Assembly (NCBI GenBank): GCA_964560855.1
Contig: CAZLLU010000010.1
Coordinates: forward strand, 1 to 23,419
Length of the DNA stretch: 23,419 bases
Source: CAJBLF01 sp964560855
GTDB lineage: Bacteria; Patescibacteriota; Gracilibacteria; Absconditabacterales; Absconditicoccaceae
Reading direction: 5' to 3'
Numbering within the stretch: the first letter of the stretch is position 1; the number at the start of each line of letters is the position of its first letter. The position numbers were made by a program, and so were the translations under genes. This document shows, in pieces, positions 7,433 through 16,680 of this stretch. The notes under the pieces are model-generated. The model had not been told where the DNA came from and made no database searches. It was given only the letters and a program-made list of their open reading frames with translations.

Positions 7433-8206
7433 CTAATAAACATTATTTGTATAAAACTTATTTTTTATCTCCTTTAGCTTTTTTGGAGAAAGCCCTGGCT
7501 TTTCTTTAAGAAATTTATCCCATGCTTGTATGAAAATATCATCTAATTCCTCTCTCATCAGCTTTTCTCCAATAGGTTTTTCGTTCATTTTCTCAAATTT
7601 GATGCTAGAAAATATTTCATTGAGTGTTGAATCTACGATTATTTCCTGTTCCACCTTATTTATCTCTTTTTGTTGAGCTTCCTCTTTTTTATCCATCCTT
7701 TTTTGAAGCTTTACTTCCTTTTTTTCATTATTCAGCTTTCTTTCTTCCTTCTTGGCGGTTAACGCATCGAACATACTTCTCTGACCATTATTGGTAAGCT
7801 TTTTTGTCTTATTGACTGCATGCATCAATGTACCAACGAGCGATTTGAAGTTTTCTTTATTCAAATTTTGCTTGTTTTTTATCTTTGATCGGAATATCTT
7901 ATTAAACACTTCATCGAATGCTTTTCTTCCTTCTATAGTAGAAAAATTTATCTGTTCTTCCCTGAGTATATTGATCTTATCACAGAGTTCTTGCTCATTA
8001 AAACCTTTTTCTAAGATATCCTCTCGGATAGGAGAAAATCTCCTCCCTTCATATTCATCTTGGAATTTTAAGTAATCTAACGCTGTTTTAGGGGTGAGGG
8101 GAGTAAGATCGACTTTTTCTTTCGCTTCTCTCATACGAGGATTGTTCGTAAAAAATAAATCTTTCTTGAGTATACTCAGATTATCGAAAAAGTCAAATTC
8201 TGTCAA
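7433..8206 (-). CDS. unrecognised coiled-coil protein
   Basis: About 257 residues; I do not recognise the family. The N-terminal half has a distinctive block, LTPLTPKTALDYLKFQDEYE followed by GRRFSPIREDILEKGF. A highly charged, probably coiled-coil segment (about 150-190, rich in KKEERKLNNEKKE) follows, and then a helical end (LMREELDDIFIQAWDKFLKE). There is no signal peptide or membrane segment. The start is uncertain: the frame is open from 8234 and has no ATG before Met24; TTG at 8206 is used here, and ATG at 8137 is the alternative. It has no in-frame UGA, and all of its few glycines use GGN, unlike many neighbours. It is the last gene before a terminator in the accessory island. Confidence 0.6.
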   Translation of the reverse strand: MTEFDFFDNLSILKKDLFFTNNPRMREAKEKVDLTPLTPKTALDYLKFQDEYEGRRFSPIREDILEKGFNEQELCDKINILREEQINFSTIEGRKAFDEVFNKIFRSKIKNKQNLNKENFKSLVGTLMHAVNKTKKLTNNGQRSMFDALTAKKEERKLNNEKKEVKLQKRMDKKEEAQQKEINKVEQEIIVDSTLNEIFSSIKFEKMNEKPIGEKLMREELDDIFIQAWDKFLKEKPGLSPKKLKEIKNKFYTNNVY

Positions 8207-8326
8207 TGTAAAATCAAGTATCTGATCGTTTTTTTGTTAACTTCCCCTTTTTTATTATGGTTTTCCAAGTTTATTTGATATCTTTTTTTCCTGGGTGTAT
8301 ACATAGATTCCAACTAATAATTATCT

Positions 8327-8470
8327 CTAGATAATTAGAAACCAGAAGATACATCTCTGAATCATACAACCAGATCTCGCTAAATATATCAGCGTTTCAT
8401 TATATCCTCTTAGGGAGATTCCTTTATCATATAAATCATTGTTTTTGTTTGAATCAAGCTCTTCAATCAT
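8327..8470 (-). CDS. small unrecognised ORF, translationally coupled
   Basis: 47 residues from the ATG at 8470, which starts one base after the TAG (8472-8474) of the upstream gene. It begins MIEELDSNKNNDLYDKGISL and ends in a hydrophobic stretch (CIFWFLII). The coupling to the preceding stop favours a real small gene, but there is no recognisable family and the coding signal is weak. It may instead be the remnant of a frameshifted C-terminus of the preceding gene. An 8-bp perfect dyad (TAATTATC/GATAATTA, 8318-8337) overlaps its stop. Confidence 0.3.
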   Translation of the reverse strand: MIEELDSNKNNDLYDKGISLRGYNETLIYLARSGCMIQRCIFWFLII

Positions 8471-8471
8471 T

Positions 8472-8762
8472 CTATCAAATAGCTCATGATATAGTAATTA
8501 TCCATTGGATAGTGTCTATATAGGCAATAGTGTCTATATAGGCAACTTTCTCTTCTAGTCAAGTTTTTCTCGGAGTGTCGAGATAAGCTACATCAGTTTT
8601 TATATGATATTTTTCACTATTACCATCCTTTGGATTCAAAAAATAGATAAACTCTCCTTTTTGCGTCATTTCTTTGAACTTTTTCAAGAAGAGTTCTTTT
8701 TTTGGATTTATTGAATCTATTCCCTCATATTGATTTCCATTTCCCAAAATGTTTTTTACCAT
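8472..8762 (-). CDS. unrecognised 96-residue protein
   Basis: It starts MVKNILGNGNQYEGIDSINP and contains KKELFLKKFKEMTQKGEFIY and FLNPKDGNSEKYHIKTDVAY. No family recognised. Three UGA codons read as Gly extend it beyond the 67 residues seen with UGA as stop. The extension includes an in-frame 18-bp duplication giving AYIDTIAYIDTI. The C-terminal extension looks unconserved, so the true product may be affected by a recent indel. The ATG lies only 8 nt after the T run of a strong terminator (8771-8802). Expression would therefore need readthrough from the upstream operon or a start of transcription inside that hairpin. Confidence 0.5.
8511..8546. repeat. 18-bp tandem duplication inside a gene
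   Basis: AGTGTCTATATAGGCAAT (8511-8528) and AGTGTCTATATAGGCAAC (8529-8546) differ at one base. The unit is a multiple of three and duplicates six residues (AYIDTI) of the unknown protein. Confidence 0.9.
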
Positions 8763-8770
8763 ACCAAATT

Positions 8771-8802
8771 AAAAAAAATATATGCTTCTCTTGCATATAT
8801 TT
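8771..8802 (-). terminator. strong intrinsic terminator after the pseudouridine synthase gene
   Basis: Perfect 10-bp arms AAATATATGC (8776-8785) and GCATATATTT (8793-8802) surround a 7-nt loop. On the minus strand they are followed by eight T. It lies 26 nt after the TAA of the RluA-type gene and would end the long minus-strand operon. Confidence 0.85.
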
Positions 8803-8828
8803 ACATTAAACATCAGTCTTTTGACTTT

Positions 8829-9554
8829 TTATTCTTGTACCTGAAAACCTACACTCCAAAGACAAAGATTTCCTCTTGTTTTATCTTCTCCATAGAGCGT
8901 ATCGCCGATGACTGGATATCCTACTCCTGCTAAATGGACCCTAATTTGATGTCTAACACCTTTGTAGATACCGACAAGAAGGGTAGAAACATCTTTTGTA
9001 GGATCATACTGAATCACTTTGACAATAGTGCTCGGTTTATGGACTTTACTTCTTCCTTTCTGTTCATCCTTTGGACTGCGTACAAATACCATTCTATCTT
9101 CTTTGTATTTATGATGCATAATCGGTACAGCTATCTCGAAAGCAGATTCATTGAGCTTTCCTTTGACCTGCGCTACATATCGCTTGTGTACTTTCCCTTC
9201 CGATTGGAGTTTTCTGTATTTTTCGTAGGCTTTCTTGTTTTTCGCAAAATAAAGGAACCCCGCTGTCTCATTATCTAATCTATTTAACAATCCCAATTCA
9301 TCTTCCTTTCAGAACTCCTTGATCTGGTGATCTATGAAAGGCTTTTTGACCTCTATCTGATTAAATTCAGGCAGGTCTATATAAGGAAATAAATGTTCGG
9401 GTATCACAAAATTTATCTTCGCATCAACATCTTTTCCCATCAAAACATCGAGAAAACATGTATCCTTACCGAATGTCGTAGGAATACCATTTGGTTTCCA
9501 AAGGACGAAAAAATCGTCGTTATGATAACATATGATCTTGGAAATTATGTCCAA
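8829..9554 (-). CDS. RluA-family RNA pseudouridine synthase
   Basis: About 241 residues. It isomerises uridine to pseudouridine in rRNA or tRNA; the target cannot be told. The N-terminus IICYHNDDFFVLWKPNGIPT matches the family's DD.lLVVNKP.G strand. LLNRLDNETAGFLYFAKNKK is the catalytic RLD motif (Asp near residue 94), with Asn in place of the usual His. GKVHKRYVAQVKG follows, then GIYKGVRHQIRVHLAGVGYP and VIGDTLYG. There is no N-terminal S4 domain. One UGA Gly at 9309-9311 (KEF-G-KED) joins two pieces. The start is uncertain: no ATG lies between the upstream stop and the conserved region, and TTG at 9554 is used. It follows secF by about 24 nt in the same operon. Confidence 0.85.
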
Positions 9555-9578
9555 AATAGGGGAATATACAAGGTAAAT

Positions 9579-10547
9579 CTATTTCTGCGCTAACATCTCT
9601 TTTCTTTCTTTTCTGTATTTTCCGAGTAGGATATAGACAAGCGGAGCTGCCATAAAGATAGAGGAGTAAGATCCAAATATAACTCCTAAACCGATAGTGA
9701 AAGAGAATTGTTTAATAACTCCTGTACCTAAAATATACATTGCTACGATGACAAGAAGTGTTGTCATCACTGTTCCGAATGATCTTCTCATCGTCTGCCG
9801 GATACTGTATTCGAATATCTTTCAGAATAAGACTCCTTTTTTACCTGCGTTATTCTTGATATTTTCTCTGATCCTATCAAAGATGATAATCGTATCATTG
9901 ATACTATATCCTATATTGGTAAGGATCGCTATAATGAAGATAGTATTTATTGTCATAGTATGATCGAGCATCATCCATACACCATATGCTCATGCAGGCA
10001 CCGCTACATCGAAAATCATCGTAAGAATAACTACTCCTGCCAATATACTTGGGGAAATCTCTTTTCTGACTCCTGCAAAAGAGAAAATCATATAAATAGC
10101 CATAAGAATCACTCAAACAATCAGCGCATTTTTTGCGGATTTCTGCATATAAGATCCAACACTTGGTCCTGTGATGGATTGTTCTACTACCTCATCGGTG
10201 CTCTTGATATATCATTTTTCTACAAGCACGTTCTGGATATCCTTAGAAAGGATATTTACCTGTTCATCTTCCTCTACTTGAGTTCTTATAGAAAGTTTAC
10301 TGATATCATCATCCAATTCTACAACCACCTCACTGTCTTTGTATCATTTGGTGTCCATATATTGCATCAAGTCTTCTGAAACCTTAGCTTTATCAAGCAT
10401 TCCAGCAATACTGATTTTTACTCCACCGGTAAATTCCTCAGAATATCTTGCGTTGCTAATAAAGAAAAATAATGCAACACCCATCAAAACAATTCAAATA
10501 CTCACTCGAGTCCATGAATGCTTCATAATAGAAAACGGTCTTTTCAT
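9579..10547 (-). CDS. secF: SecF, protein-export membrane protein
   Basis: 322 residues, typical for SecF, an integral membrane partner of SecD that uses the proton motive force to help SecYEG export. TM1 is near residues 14-33 (VSIGIVLMGVALFFF). After it comes the extracytoplasmic domain with EEFTGGVKISI, then ITGPSVGSYMQ and TM2 to TM6. The hallmark INDTIIIFDRIREN is near residue 215, and FSFTIGLGVIFGSYSSIFMA is the conserved C-terminal block. Several UGA codons fall inside the membrane helices and loops (for example LIVG-VIL, VPAG-AYG). No secD gene is present in the window, although secD is often directly upstream; here the upstream gene is rnc. Start ATG at 10547, 77 nt from the rnc stop; stop TAG. 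Confidence 0.93.
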
Positions 10548-10623
10548 TCTGCTATCTCTTTACATTTTAAAAACGATAAGAACTGTATGGAATTATTCCT
10601 CTTTTTCAAGGAGAGTAATGAAC

Positions 10624-11346
10624 TTATTTCTGTAATAATTCATAATACATTTTTGCAGCTTCTTCCTGAGCTTTTTTCTTATTAGACCCATATCATTCAC
10701 TGACTTTTTTTCCCACAACATAGACCTCAGATTTGTATTCTATGACATTACCCTTCTCATCCACCTTCTCTTCGATGTCGTGATATTCCGGGATTATTTT
10801 ATACTCTTTCTGAACTGCTTCTTGAATCATGGTCTTGTAGCTCTTTACTGGTTTTTTCTCTATATATTTAAGTTTTGTATAGACATATTTAGTTATGAAT
10901 TGTTCTGCTACGTCGACCCCGAGATCGAGATAGAGATAACCTATCAGCGCTTCCAATGCGTCAGAGAGAATGGAATCTTTTTTTCTTCCTTGCATTTTCT
11001 CTTCACCCTTACTGATGAATACCATCTCATTGAGATTGATATCTTTGGCTATCTCAGCCAAAATTTCTTCCCTCACCAAGGCAATTTTGTATAAAGTCAT
11101 ATCAGATTCCGGCATTCCCGGATGGTTAAGAAAAAGCAATTTATCTATCACTGCACCTAGGATCCCATCACCGACAAATTCCAACCTCTCATTATGTGTC
11201 ATGACATCTTTGTAATCAGCAGCATAGGACTTATGTACAAAAGCGAGCATCATCATTTCCTCATCCTGTATATTTTTGGTAGGAATCCCGAGTTTCTCGA
11301 GATATGCGATAAGATCTTTTTTCTTCTTATATACGTGATCGAACAT
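10624..11346 (-). CDS. rnc: ribonuclease III
   Basis: 240 residues. It cleaves double-stranded RNA in rRNA precursor processing and mRNA decay. The catalytic signature reads HNERLEFVGDGILGAVIDKL (family ERLEFLGDAVL), and the second acidic cluster is DSILSDALEALIGYLYLDLG (family D..EA..GA.YLD.G). The dsRNA-binding domain spans about residues 167-240: KSYKTMIQEAVQKEYKIIPE and EGYGSNKKKAQEEAAKMYY. The first Gly of the family's G.G.SKK.AE..AA block is a UGA at 10693-10695. With UGA as stop the last helix would be lost. It is the gene before secF and probably in the same transcript. Confidence 0.93.
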
Positions 11347-11460
11347 AACCCCATAAATAAACAGATAAAATGGATGGGATAGATGGAATAGACTAATAGA
11401 TGGAATAGATATCTAAACTTATCTAATCAATCTAATCCGTTTATATCAATCTAATCTATC
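11347..11460. repeat. AT-rich spacer of short repeats
   Basis: The gap between the LCP gene and rnc is made of repeated TAGATGGAATAG (twice), ATCTAATC and ATCAATCTAATC units, partly complementary to one another. No terminator with a T run is seen, so rnc may be cotranscribed with the LCP gene. Confidence 0.5.
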
Positions 11461-12939
11461 TTATTTAAAATAACTGAACGGCTTGGAAACCAATTGGTCG
11501 ATATACGAATTTCCCAGCACCAAGAGCATATCTACGCCGCTATATTGCTGGACCATGAGTGGATCTGGAGTATCTATGACTGTATCTATATTCACGAATA
11601 TCTTGAGCATCTTGACGGTATATTGGTAGTCTCATGAACCCAAAACATAAACAGTTGTTCCAGATAACGATTGAGCGAAATTCTGGACAGTCGATACATT
11701 GAACGCATATTTCTTGAGTTTAACAGCGACTTTGTTCGCAAATCCATCAGATTTTCCTATGGTCGCCTTTGCATATGCTTTGTCGATTCCATTGAGGACC
11801 TCGATCTTCTGATTTTCTATCAGGTATTCTTGGTTGTGTGTCACATAGAACGCGAAATTCTTGGTATAGTCATAGAATCCGACCTGCCCTGGAGTACCTC
11901 CATCTGGAATAATTGCTGATGCTCAGGCAAATAATGCCCTATCAGGATTGTAAAGGAAACAAGCAGGGTAGGAATATTTGTAAGTGATATGTGAACATTC
12001 GACGGTGTAGCCGAAGGAAAACATATGATTGAGCTTATATGCGTATTTTGCCATACCGAGCATCTCTTTGAGTGAGATATTGGTGGTGACCATTTCCGTA
12101 TAATCGTTATAGAGCTGTTTTAATTTATTCACATTTCCCAATCCTTTATCTTTGAGTGTATTTATAATCGCCTGGATGATCTGTTGTTGTCTGAGCGATC
12201 TCGCAAAATCAGATGTTGAATGTCTTGATCTCGCATATTGTAATGCTATCTCTCCATTCATCAAATTAACTCCGCTATCGATATGGACGGTCATATATCC
12301 TCCATTATTATTTGGATAGGTGGTATCATGAATGGTATTTGGTACATTTATTTCGATACCTCCTAATGTGTCTATCACGTTCTTGAATCCATTGAAATCC
12401 ACCATAGCGTAATAAGAGATTTTTAATCCCATAATTTCTTCGAGTTTATCCATAAGAACTCTCGCACCTGTATCGAATTCATGTTTTCTTCCTACTGTAT
12501 GGGAAAACATAGCGTTGATCCTACCTACGATATTGGTGTTTTTGTTGTAAACATAGAGATCCCTTGGAACGGAAAGCATGGTGACTGCGCCTAATTTTGG
12601 ATTGAATGATGCTACCATGATAGAATCCGCAAGATATCCTCCTGCATGATATTCTCCTCCATATCCTAGGATCATCACATTAATATTACCAAATTCATCC
12701 TTGATCATATCATCTCCCATTGTAGAAGATACTACTTGCACTGCTCATTTTCCTATTGCTCCGCCTATAATTTGAGCTCCTTTAATGACGTACTTACCAA
12801 CGAAAAACACGATAAAAATACAGCAGATGATGATAAATAATTTAACGATCCCTGCTGATCAAGAAAACGGCCTATATGAGTTATAGTTATTGAGTTCTCC
12901 TATCGTTTTATTTTTGAAAGACTTCTTTCTCAAAAACAT
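11461..12939 (-). CDS. LytR-CpsA-Psr (LCP) family cell-wall polymer ligase with LytR_C domain
   Basis: 492 residues with UGA as Gly. LCP proteins move undecaprenyl-linked glycopolymers onto peptidoglycan outside the membrane. The cytosolic N-terminus MFLRKKSFKNKTIGELNNYN is followed by one membrane helix (about 33-52, LFIIICCIFIVFF). The LCP domain (about 80-250) has ADSIMVASFNPKLGAVTMLS then VPRDLYV, VDFNGFKNVIDTLGGIEINV, and the ALQYARSRHSTSDFARSLRQ block with DFARSLRQQQ, in which the Arg residues contact the pyrophosphate. The C-terminal part (about 373-470) matches the LytR_C domain (IEVLNGIDKAYAKATIGK). The gene joins three UGA-split pieces. It is the first gene of the minus-strand group and is divergent from pilT. 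Confidence 0.9.
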
Positions 12940-13249
12940 ATTATTTTTGGATAAATAAAAATAAACCTTGTTTGGGTATTCGCGTGCTCCTTATAGTATA
13001 ATTTAGCGTAACATCAAGCTAAAATGACCGGTTTAAAAAAAGAGGAAAAGGGTAATATCAATACTACCGTCATACCTGGGAAAATAATGAGAAAAAAATA
13101 AAAAAACGTCATAAATAATATGAAAGTCAAATCTTTTTCTTTTTGGTCTTCCCAAAATTTGCAAAATTTATCTTTCTGAGTACAATTAAGACAAGCCGAA
13201 AGCAATAAGCTTCAAGCTTCAAGCTTTAATCTTTAAGCTTCATCGTATT
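12940..13249. other. divergent intergenic region between the LCP and PilT-like genes
   Basis: This 310-bp region must hold promoters for both directions. TTATAGTATAAT near 12990-13001 is nearly symmetrical and gives a -10-like hexamer on each strand; no good -35 is obvious. Next to pilT lies AAGCTTC repeated three times (about 13207-13242). One short plus-strand frame (13120-13236, MKVKSFSFWSSQNLQNLSF then GVQLRQ, UGA as Gly) ends 13 nt before pilT and could be a leader peptide. A minus-strand frame with CLNC and a hydrophobic stretch also exists. Neither is convincing. Confidence 0.5.
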
Positions 13250-14320
13250 ATGGCGAATTCGTTTGATATAGAACAGATCCTTGCGCTGATAGAGAAAAAT
13301 CCAAATATCTCGGATTTACATCTTTCCGGTTGAGAAAGTATTTCTTATAGGCTCAATGGCGAGATTATCAGAGAAGAGACTGCAGGAAAATTGAGTAACG
13401 AATCAATGGAAATTATTTTGAGACAGCTATTCCAAGGTAATCCTCAGAGATTTGATAAATTCCTCGGCGATAAAGAGGCTGATTTTGCATATGTATCCAA
13501 AGCAGGTGTTCCATATAGGGTAAATGCGTTTTTTAAAACTGGAAGGATTGGTGTTGTTATGAGAAAAATCAACGCTATGGCGAAAAAACTTGAAGAACTC
13601 ATTTTTTCCGATATTGCGGAGAGTATCAAGAAAAATATCTTATCAGCAAAAAAATGATTGTACCTAGTCACTGGTCCTACTGGTTCAGGTAAATCAACAT
13701 CATTAGTAGCTATGCTTGAACATCTAAACGAAACAAGAAGTGAAAATCTCATCACGATAGAGGATCCGATAGAATTTATCTTTGAGCCAAAAAAATGTAT
13801 CGTCTCCCAAAGAGAAATCTGACATGATACACGATCTTTCGCGAACGCATTGAGGTCAGCTATGAGAGAGGATCCCAATATTATCTTTGTAGGAGAAATC
13901 CGCGATAGAGAGACTGCTGAATCTGTATTAAGTTTAGCGGAAACAGGACATCTAGTATTTAGTACGCTTCATACCAATTCCGCAGCGAATACGGTAAACA
14001 GATATATTTCGTTTTTCCCTCCTGAAATCCAGGATAGCGTCAGCGATAGATTAGCAGAATCATTGATTGGTATCCAGTCGCAATTCTTAGCGAAGACTAA
14101 GGATGGAAAATCTAGAGTAGGTCTGTTTGAAGTAATGATCAATACGACTTCAATAAAAAACAATATCAAAAAAAGAGCAGTTGATCAGATCGATAGTATC
14201 ATCGAGACTTCATCGTTAATTGGAATGATTAACCTGAAAAAATATGCACAAAGGCTTATCGATAAACAGATTATAGATCCTAAAGAAGTTGAACGATTAT
14301 TCGGTATTTGACCAGCATAA
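13250..14320 (+). CDS. PilT-like type IV pilus twitching motility ATPase
   Basis: 356 residues, normal for PilT, the hexameric ATPase that retracts type IV pili at the inner membrane. It starts MANSFDIEQILALIEKNPNI with the family's SDLHLSGG (UGA at 13331-13333). Walker A reads LYLVTGPTGSGKSTS near residue 142, preceded by a UGA-coded Gly at 13655-13657. The Asp box is REDPNIIFVGEIRDRETAES (about 205-224) and the His box AETGHLVFSTLHTNSAANTV. The C-terminal region has INTTSIKNNIKK where PilT proteins have AIRNLIRE. Stop TAA at 14318. A PilB-like role cannot be excluded, but the size and lack of the PilB N-terminal domain fit PilT. It opens a plus-strand set that continues with pilin-like membrane proteins. 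Confidence 0.9.
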
Positions 14321-14410
14321 AAAATACAGAATTTATAATTCAGAGTGCAGAAAATATATAAAAAATATATCCATTCTGATCTCTACACTTTACATTCTTA
14401 ACTCAATATA

Positions 14411-14602
14411 ATGGACACACCAGGTGGATATAGATGAGGTGGATATAAACAGTATATAAGTCCTCAAGAGCTCAAAAAAATGAAAAAAAATATGAAGAAA
14501 GTACCTATCATCCAGGAAAAATCCGATAGTTACCATCGCAAGGAAGAGCAGGAAGCTGAACACATACTCTCCAAAATCACTACCAATGATACCACAAAAT
14601 AA
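14411..14602 (+). CDS. small charged protein of unknown function
   Basis: 63 residues: a Gly-rich start (MDTPGGYRGGGYKQYISPQE, where the second RG is a UGA) and a charged helical remainder (ELKKMKKNMKKVPIIQEKSD). There is no signal peptide or membrane helix. It is too short to be recognised. It lies 90 nt after pilT and 27 nt before the next gene in the same direction, so it is probably cotranscribed. With UGA as stop it would not be seen as a gene at all. Confidence 0.6.
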
Positions 14603-14629
14603 TCTTTATTACCTTTAAACAAAAATAAT

Positions 14630-15040
14630 ATGACTAACATCAATCTCATTAAAGCGAAACTTCCTCAAGAACTCCGAGAACAGGCAGAAAAATTTACCAT
14701 ACCTGATGAATTCATTAGTACTATGCCTGACCTTATCATATTGGTCTTAAATTCAAGATCTATGGACACTACAGAAGAGAAACAATCACGATTTAATCTC
14801 CTGCCAATGATGAATCAGGAGCAGATAGATAAATTGAGAGATATCCTTACGAGAGAAAAACAGAAACTCATGGAAATCGAACAGAAATATGAACAAAAAA
14901 AAGACGAACTCAGAAGTAAATATACCCAAAAATGGGAAGATATGGTCTATACTAAGAAAATGGAAAAAATTAAACAAGAAGAAGCAAAGCATGATGAAAT
15001 AGAAGATCAACAGGCAGAAAATTTACTTAATCAAATCTAG
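14630..15040 (+). CDS. unrecognised coiled-coil protein
   Basis: 136 residues, no in-frame UGA. The N-terminal half (MTNINLIKAKLPQELREQAE) is a short folded region with MPDLIILVLNSRSMDTTEEK. From about residue 62 (MNQEQIDKLRDILTREKQKL) to the end it is a long charged helix, very likely a coiled coil (EIEQKYEQKKDELRSKYTQK). No signal peptide. It ends five bases before the next start codon, suggesting coupled translation with the membrane protein that follows. It may be a cytosolic partner of the pilus-like genes; that is inference from position only. Confidence 0.7.
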   Translation: MTNINLIKAKLPQELREQAEKFTIPDEFISTMPDLIILVLNSRSMDTTEEKQSRFNLLPMMNQEQIDKLRDILTREKQKLMEIEQKYEQKKDELRSKYTQKWEDMVYTKKMEKIKQEEAKHDEIEDQQAENLLNQI

Positions 15041-15045
15041 ATCAC

Positions 15046-15897
15046 ATGAAAAATTTCCACGGATATTTCATTCATCATCTCAGATCCTATAGGACATTCT
15101 ATTTTATGTTCTTCACTTTCATCCTATTTATCACTTCTCTCGTCATCCATACATTCGGTAATAAGATTTTTGCTGAAGACCTTTTGGAACAAGCATTTAA
15201 ACCTGCTATGAGCCAAGAAACCATTATCAATCTTTGAGCAGGAAAAAATGCGGTAGGAAATGAAGTATTTAGAGAATGAGTGAATACACAGGAGAATTTC
15301 TGACAATGATGTTTTATAAATAATGATCGCGTAGAAAATAAAGATCTGGATACCCAGATGGAAGCATATAACTATACATGAGGAAGAGAGGCGTTCTGTT
15401 CTCAGATTTTGGGTGGTGATCGGGATACTACGGTATTACAAACTGAAGCACCATTGATTGTGAGAATAGCTAAATTTTTATTAAGGATAACTATGGTGCT
15501 TGCGGTGACTATGGTATTATTTAATGGTATTATGTGGATCATAGAATCTGCCAAAGGAGGTGAAGTCAAGGATGCGAAGAAAAATATCATTTTAATTGTA
15601 GTAGGTATTCTTATCGCTCTTATAAGTTTAGGTATTATTAACTTAGTTTCATCACTGACGGTAAGTTCATTATGAACCTCTTCAACGAGTGTTGAATGAT
15701 CATGCTCTATCAATGGAGCAGTACTTGCTTGAGATGACCTTAAAAAATATGTATGTGAAAATAGTGCTAATTTCCAAGGAACCCGAAAAGATGATAGATT
15801 AGGCGATAGATGTAAAAAGGGTAATAATCGGGTAGCTGTAAATGAAAAAGCTACTATAGATGGATGTATCGAACTTGGCGGAACTTATAATAATTAA
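15046..15897 (+). CDS. membrane protein with VirB2/TrbC-like pilin topology
   Basis: 283 residues; about nine UGA codons are read as Gly. It has an N-terminal hydrophobic segment (FYFMFFTFILFITSLVIHTF), probably a signal peptide or anchor, then an external stretch of about 90 residues with several Cys. Next come two membrane helices (about 140-165 and 178-205) linked by ESAKGGEVKDAKKNI, then a short Cys-containing tail. Two helices joined by a short charged loop with G-G-x-x-x-x-A-K-K is the layout of VirB2/TrbC pilins of type IV secretion systems and of many small CPR pilin-like proteins. Family placement rests on layout, not on a decisive motif. The next gene has the same layout. Confidence 0.65.
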
Positions 15898-15918
15898 TTT
15901 TATATCTTATATCTTGGT

Positions 15919-16302
15919 ATGAATACACACCTTAAAAACTTTATCCATGGAATATTATTTACACTTTTTGGCTTTACAACACTATTTTCTACGTATGCGA
16001 TCGTTGTAGAAGTACCACCTAGCCAAGGACAGGAAGATGTGATTGTCACTGGCCCTACACAAATACAGGCGGATGAATCTACTATGTATGAAACTATCCA
16101 AACAATAAATAGATATCTTCGATTCTCTATTGGAGCTGTATGTATGGGAGTGTTAGTTTTTTGATGAATAAAACTCATCACCGCAAGTTGAAATCAAGCA
16201 AAAATGAAAGAAGCGAATAAGCTCCTTATATGAGCTCTGATAGGTATTTTGATATCTATTTTCTCATACGCTGTAGTGAGAATTATCGTCAATCTTCTCT
16301 AA
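15919..16302 (+). CDS. VirB2/TrbC-like small membrane protein
   Basis: 127 residues. The N-terminal signal-like helix is FIHGILFTLFGFTTLFSTYA. After about 60 residues come two membrane helices: FSIGAVCMGVLVFGGIKLIT, then a loop ASGNQAKMKEANK, then LLIGALIGILISIFSYAVV. The pattern G-G-I-x-x-I-x-A-S-G-N-x-A-K-x-x-x-A-x-x-x-L-x-x-A-L-x-G is typical of VirB2/TrbC-type pilin subunits. Four UGA codons (two adjacent, giving FGG) are needed to read the C-terminal helix pair. It is 21 nt after the previous gene and followed by a terminator, so it closes the operon. Loss of this half under table 11 would hide the family. Confidence 0.75.
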
Positions 16303-16680
16303 TGGTAGAGTTTTTGACATTATTCTGATATACCGTTTTTTCGAAAAATATATTAAACTCCTTATAGGGGAGTTTTTTATTTTATCTCTCTATTATTTTC
16401 TTAAAAAATCTATTCCAGATCATTTTTTCATTCTCTCTATCATTTTTTAACATTCTGACATCTTTCTTCGTTTATCTTTATTTCCTAGAATCCTCTTCTT
16501 TATTGTCTTTTCTCTCTTTTTGACGTATTATAGATATTCTTCTTTTATTTCACTTATAGTATTTTATATATATTTTATCTAAAAAAATAAATTATAATAA
16601 AAAATAAATGACATACATTATCGATTGAAAAAAAATCTTAGATACATATATCTTTGCTGTTTATTTTTTTCATCTTTTCT
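16303..16680 (+). other. T-rich intergenic region
   Basis: 378 bp. It begins with the terminator at 16355-16378, followed by long T-rich tracts. A TATAAT-like hexamer lies near 16593-16598 and a TTGACG near 16525. One short plus-strand frame (16608 to about 16800, MTYIIDGKKILDTYIFAVYF) overlaps the next gene in another frame; it is weak and not called. Confidence 0.5.
16355..16378 (+). terminator. intrinsic terminator after the pilin-like operon
   Basis: The arms AAACTCC (16355-16361) and GGAGTTT (16369-16375) surround a 7-nt loop, followed by a T run (to 16378). It lies 53 nt after the TAA of the second VirB2/TrbC-like gene. Confidence 0.75.

Noticed and set aside
13014..13205. Minus-strand frame with CLNC and a hydrophobic segment
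   Set aside because: It starts only with TTG, has no family match, and runs on into the start of the LCP gene in another frame when UGA is Gly.
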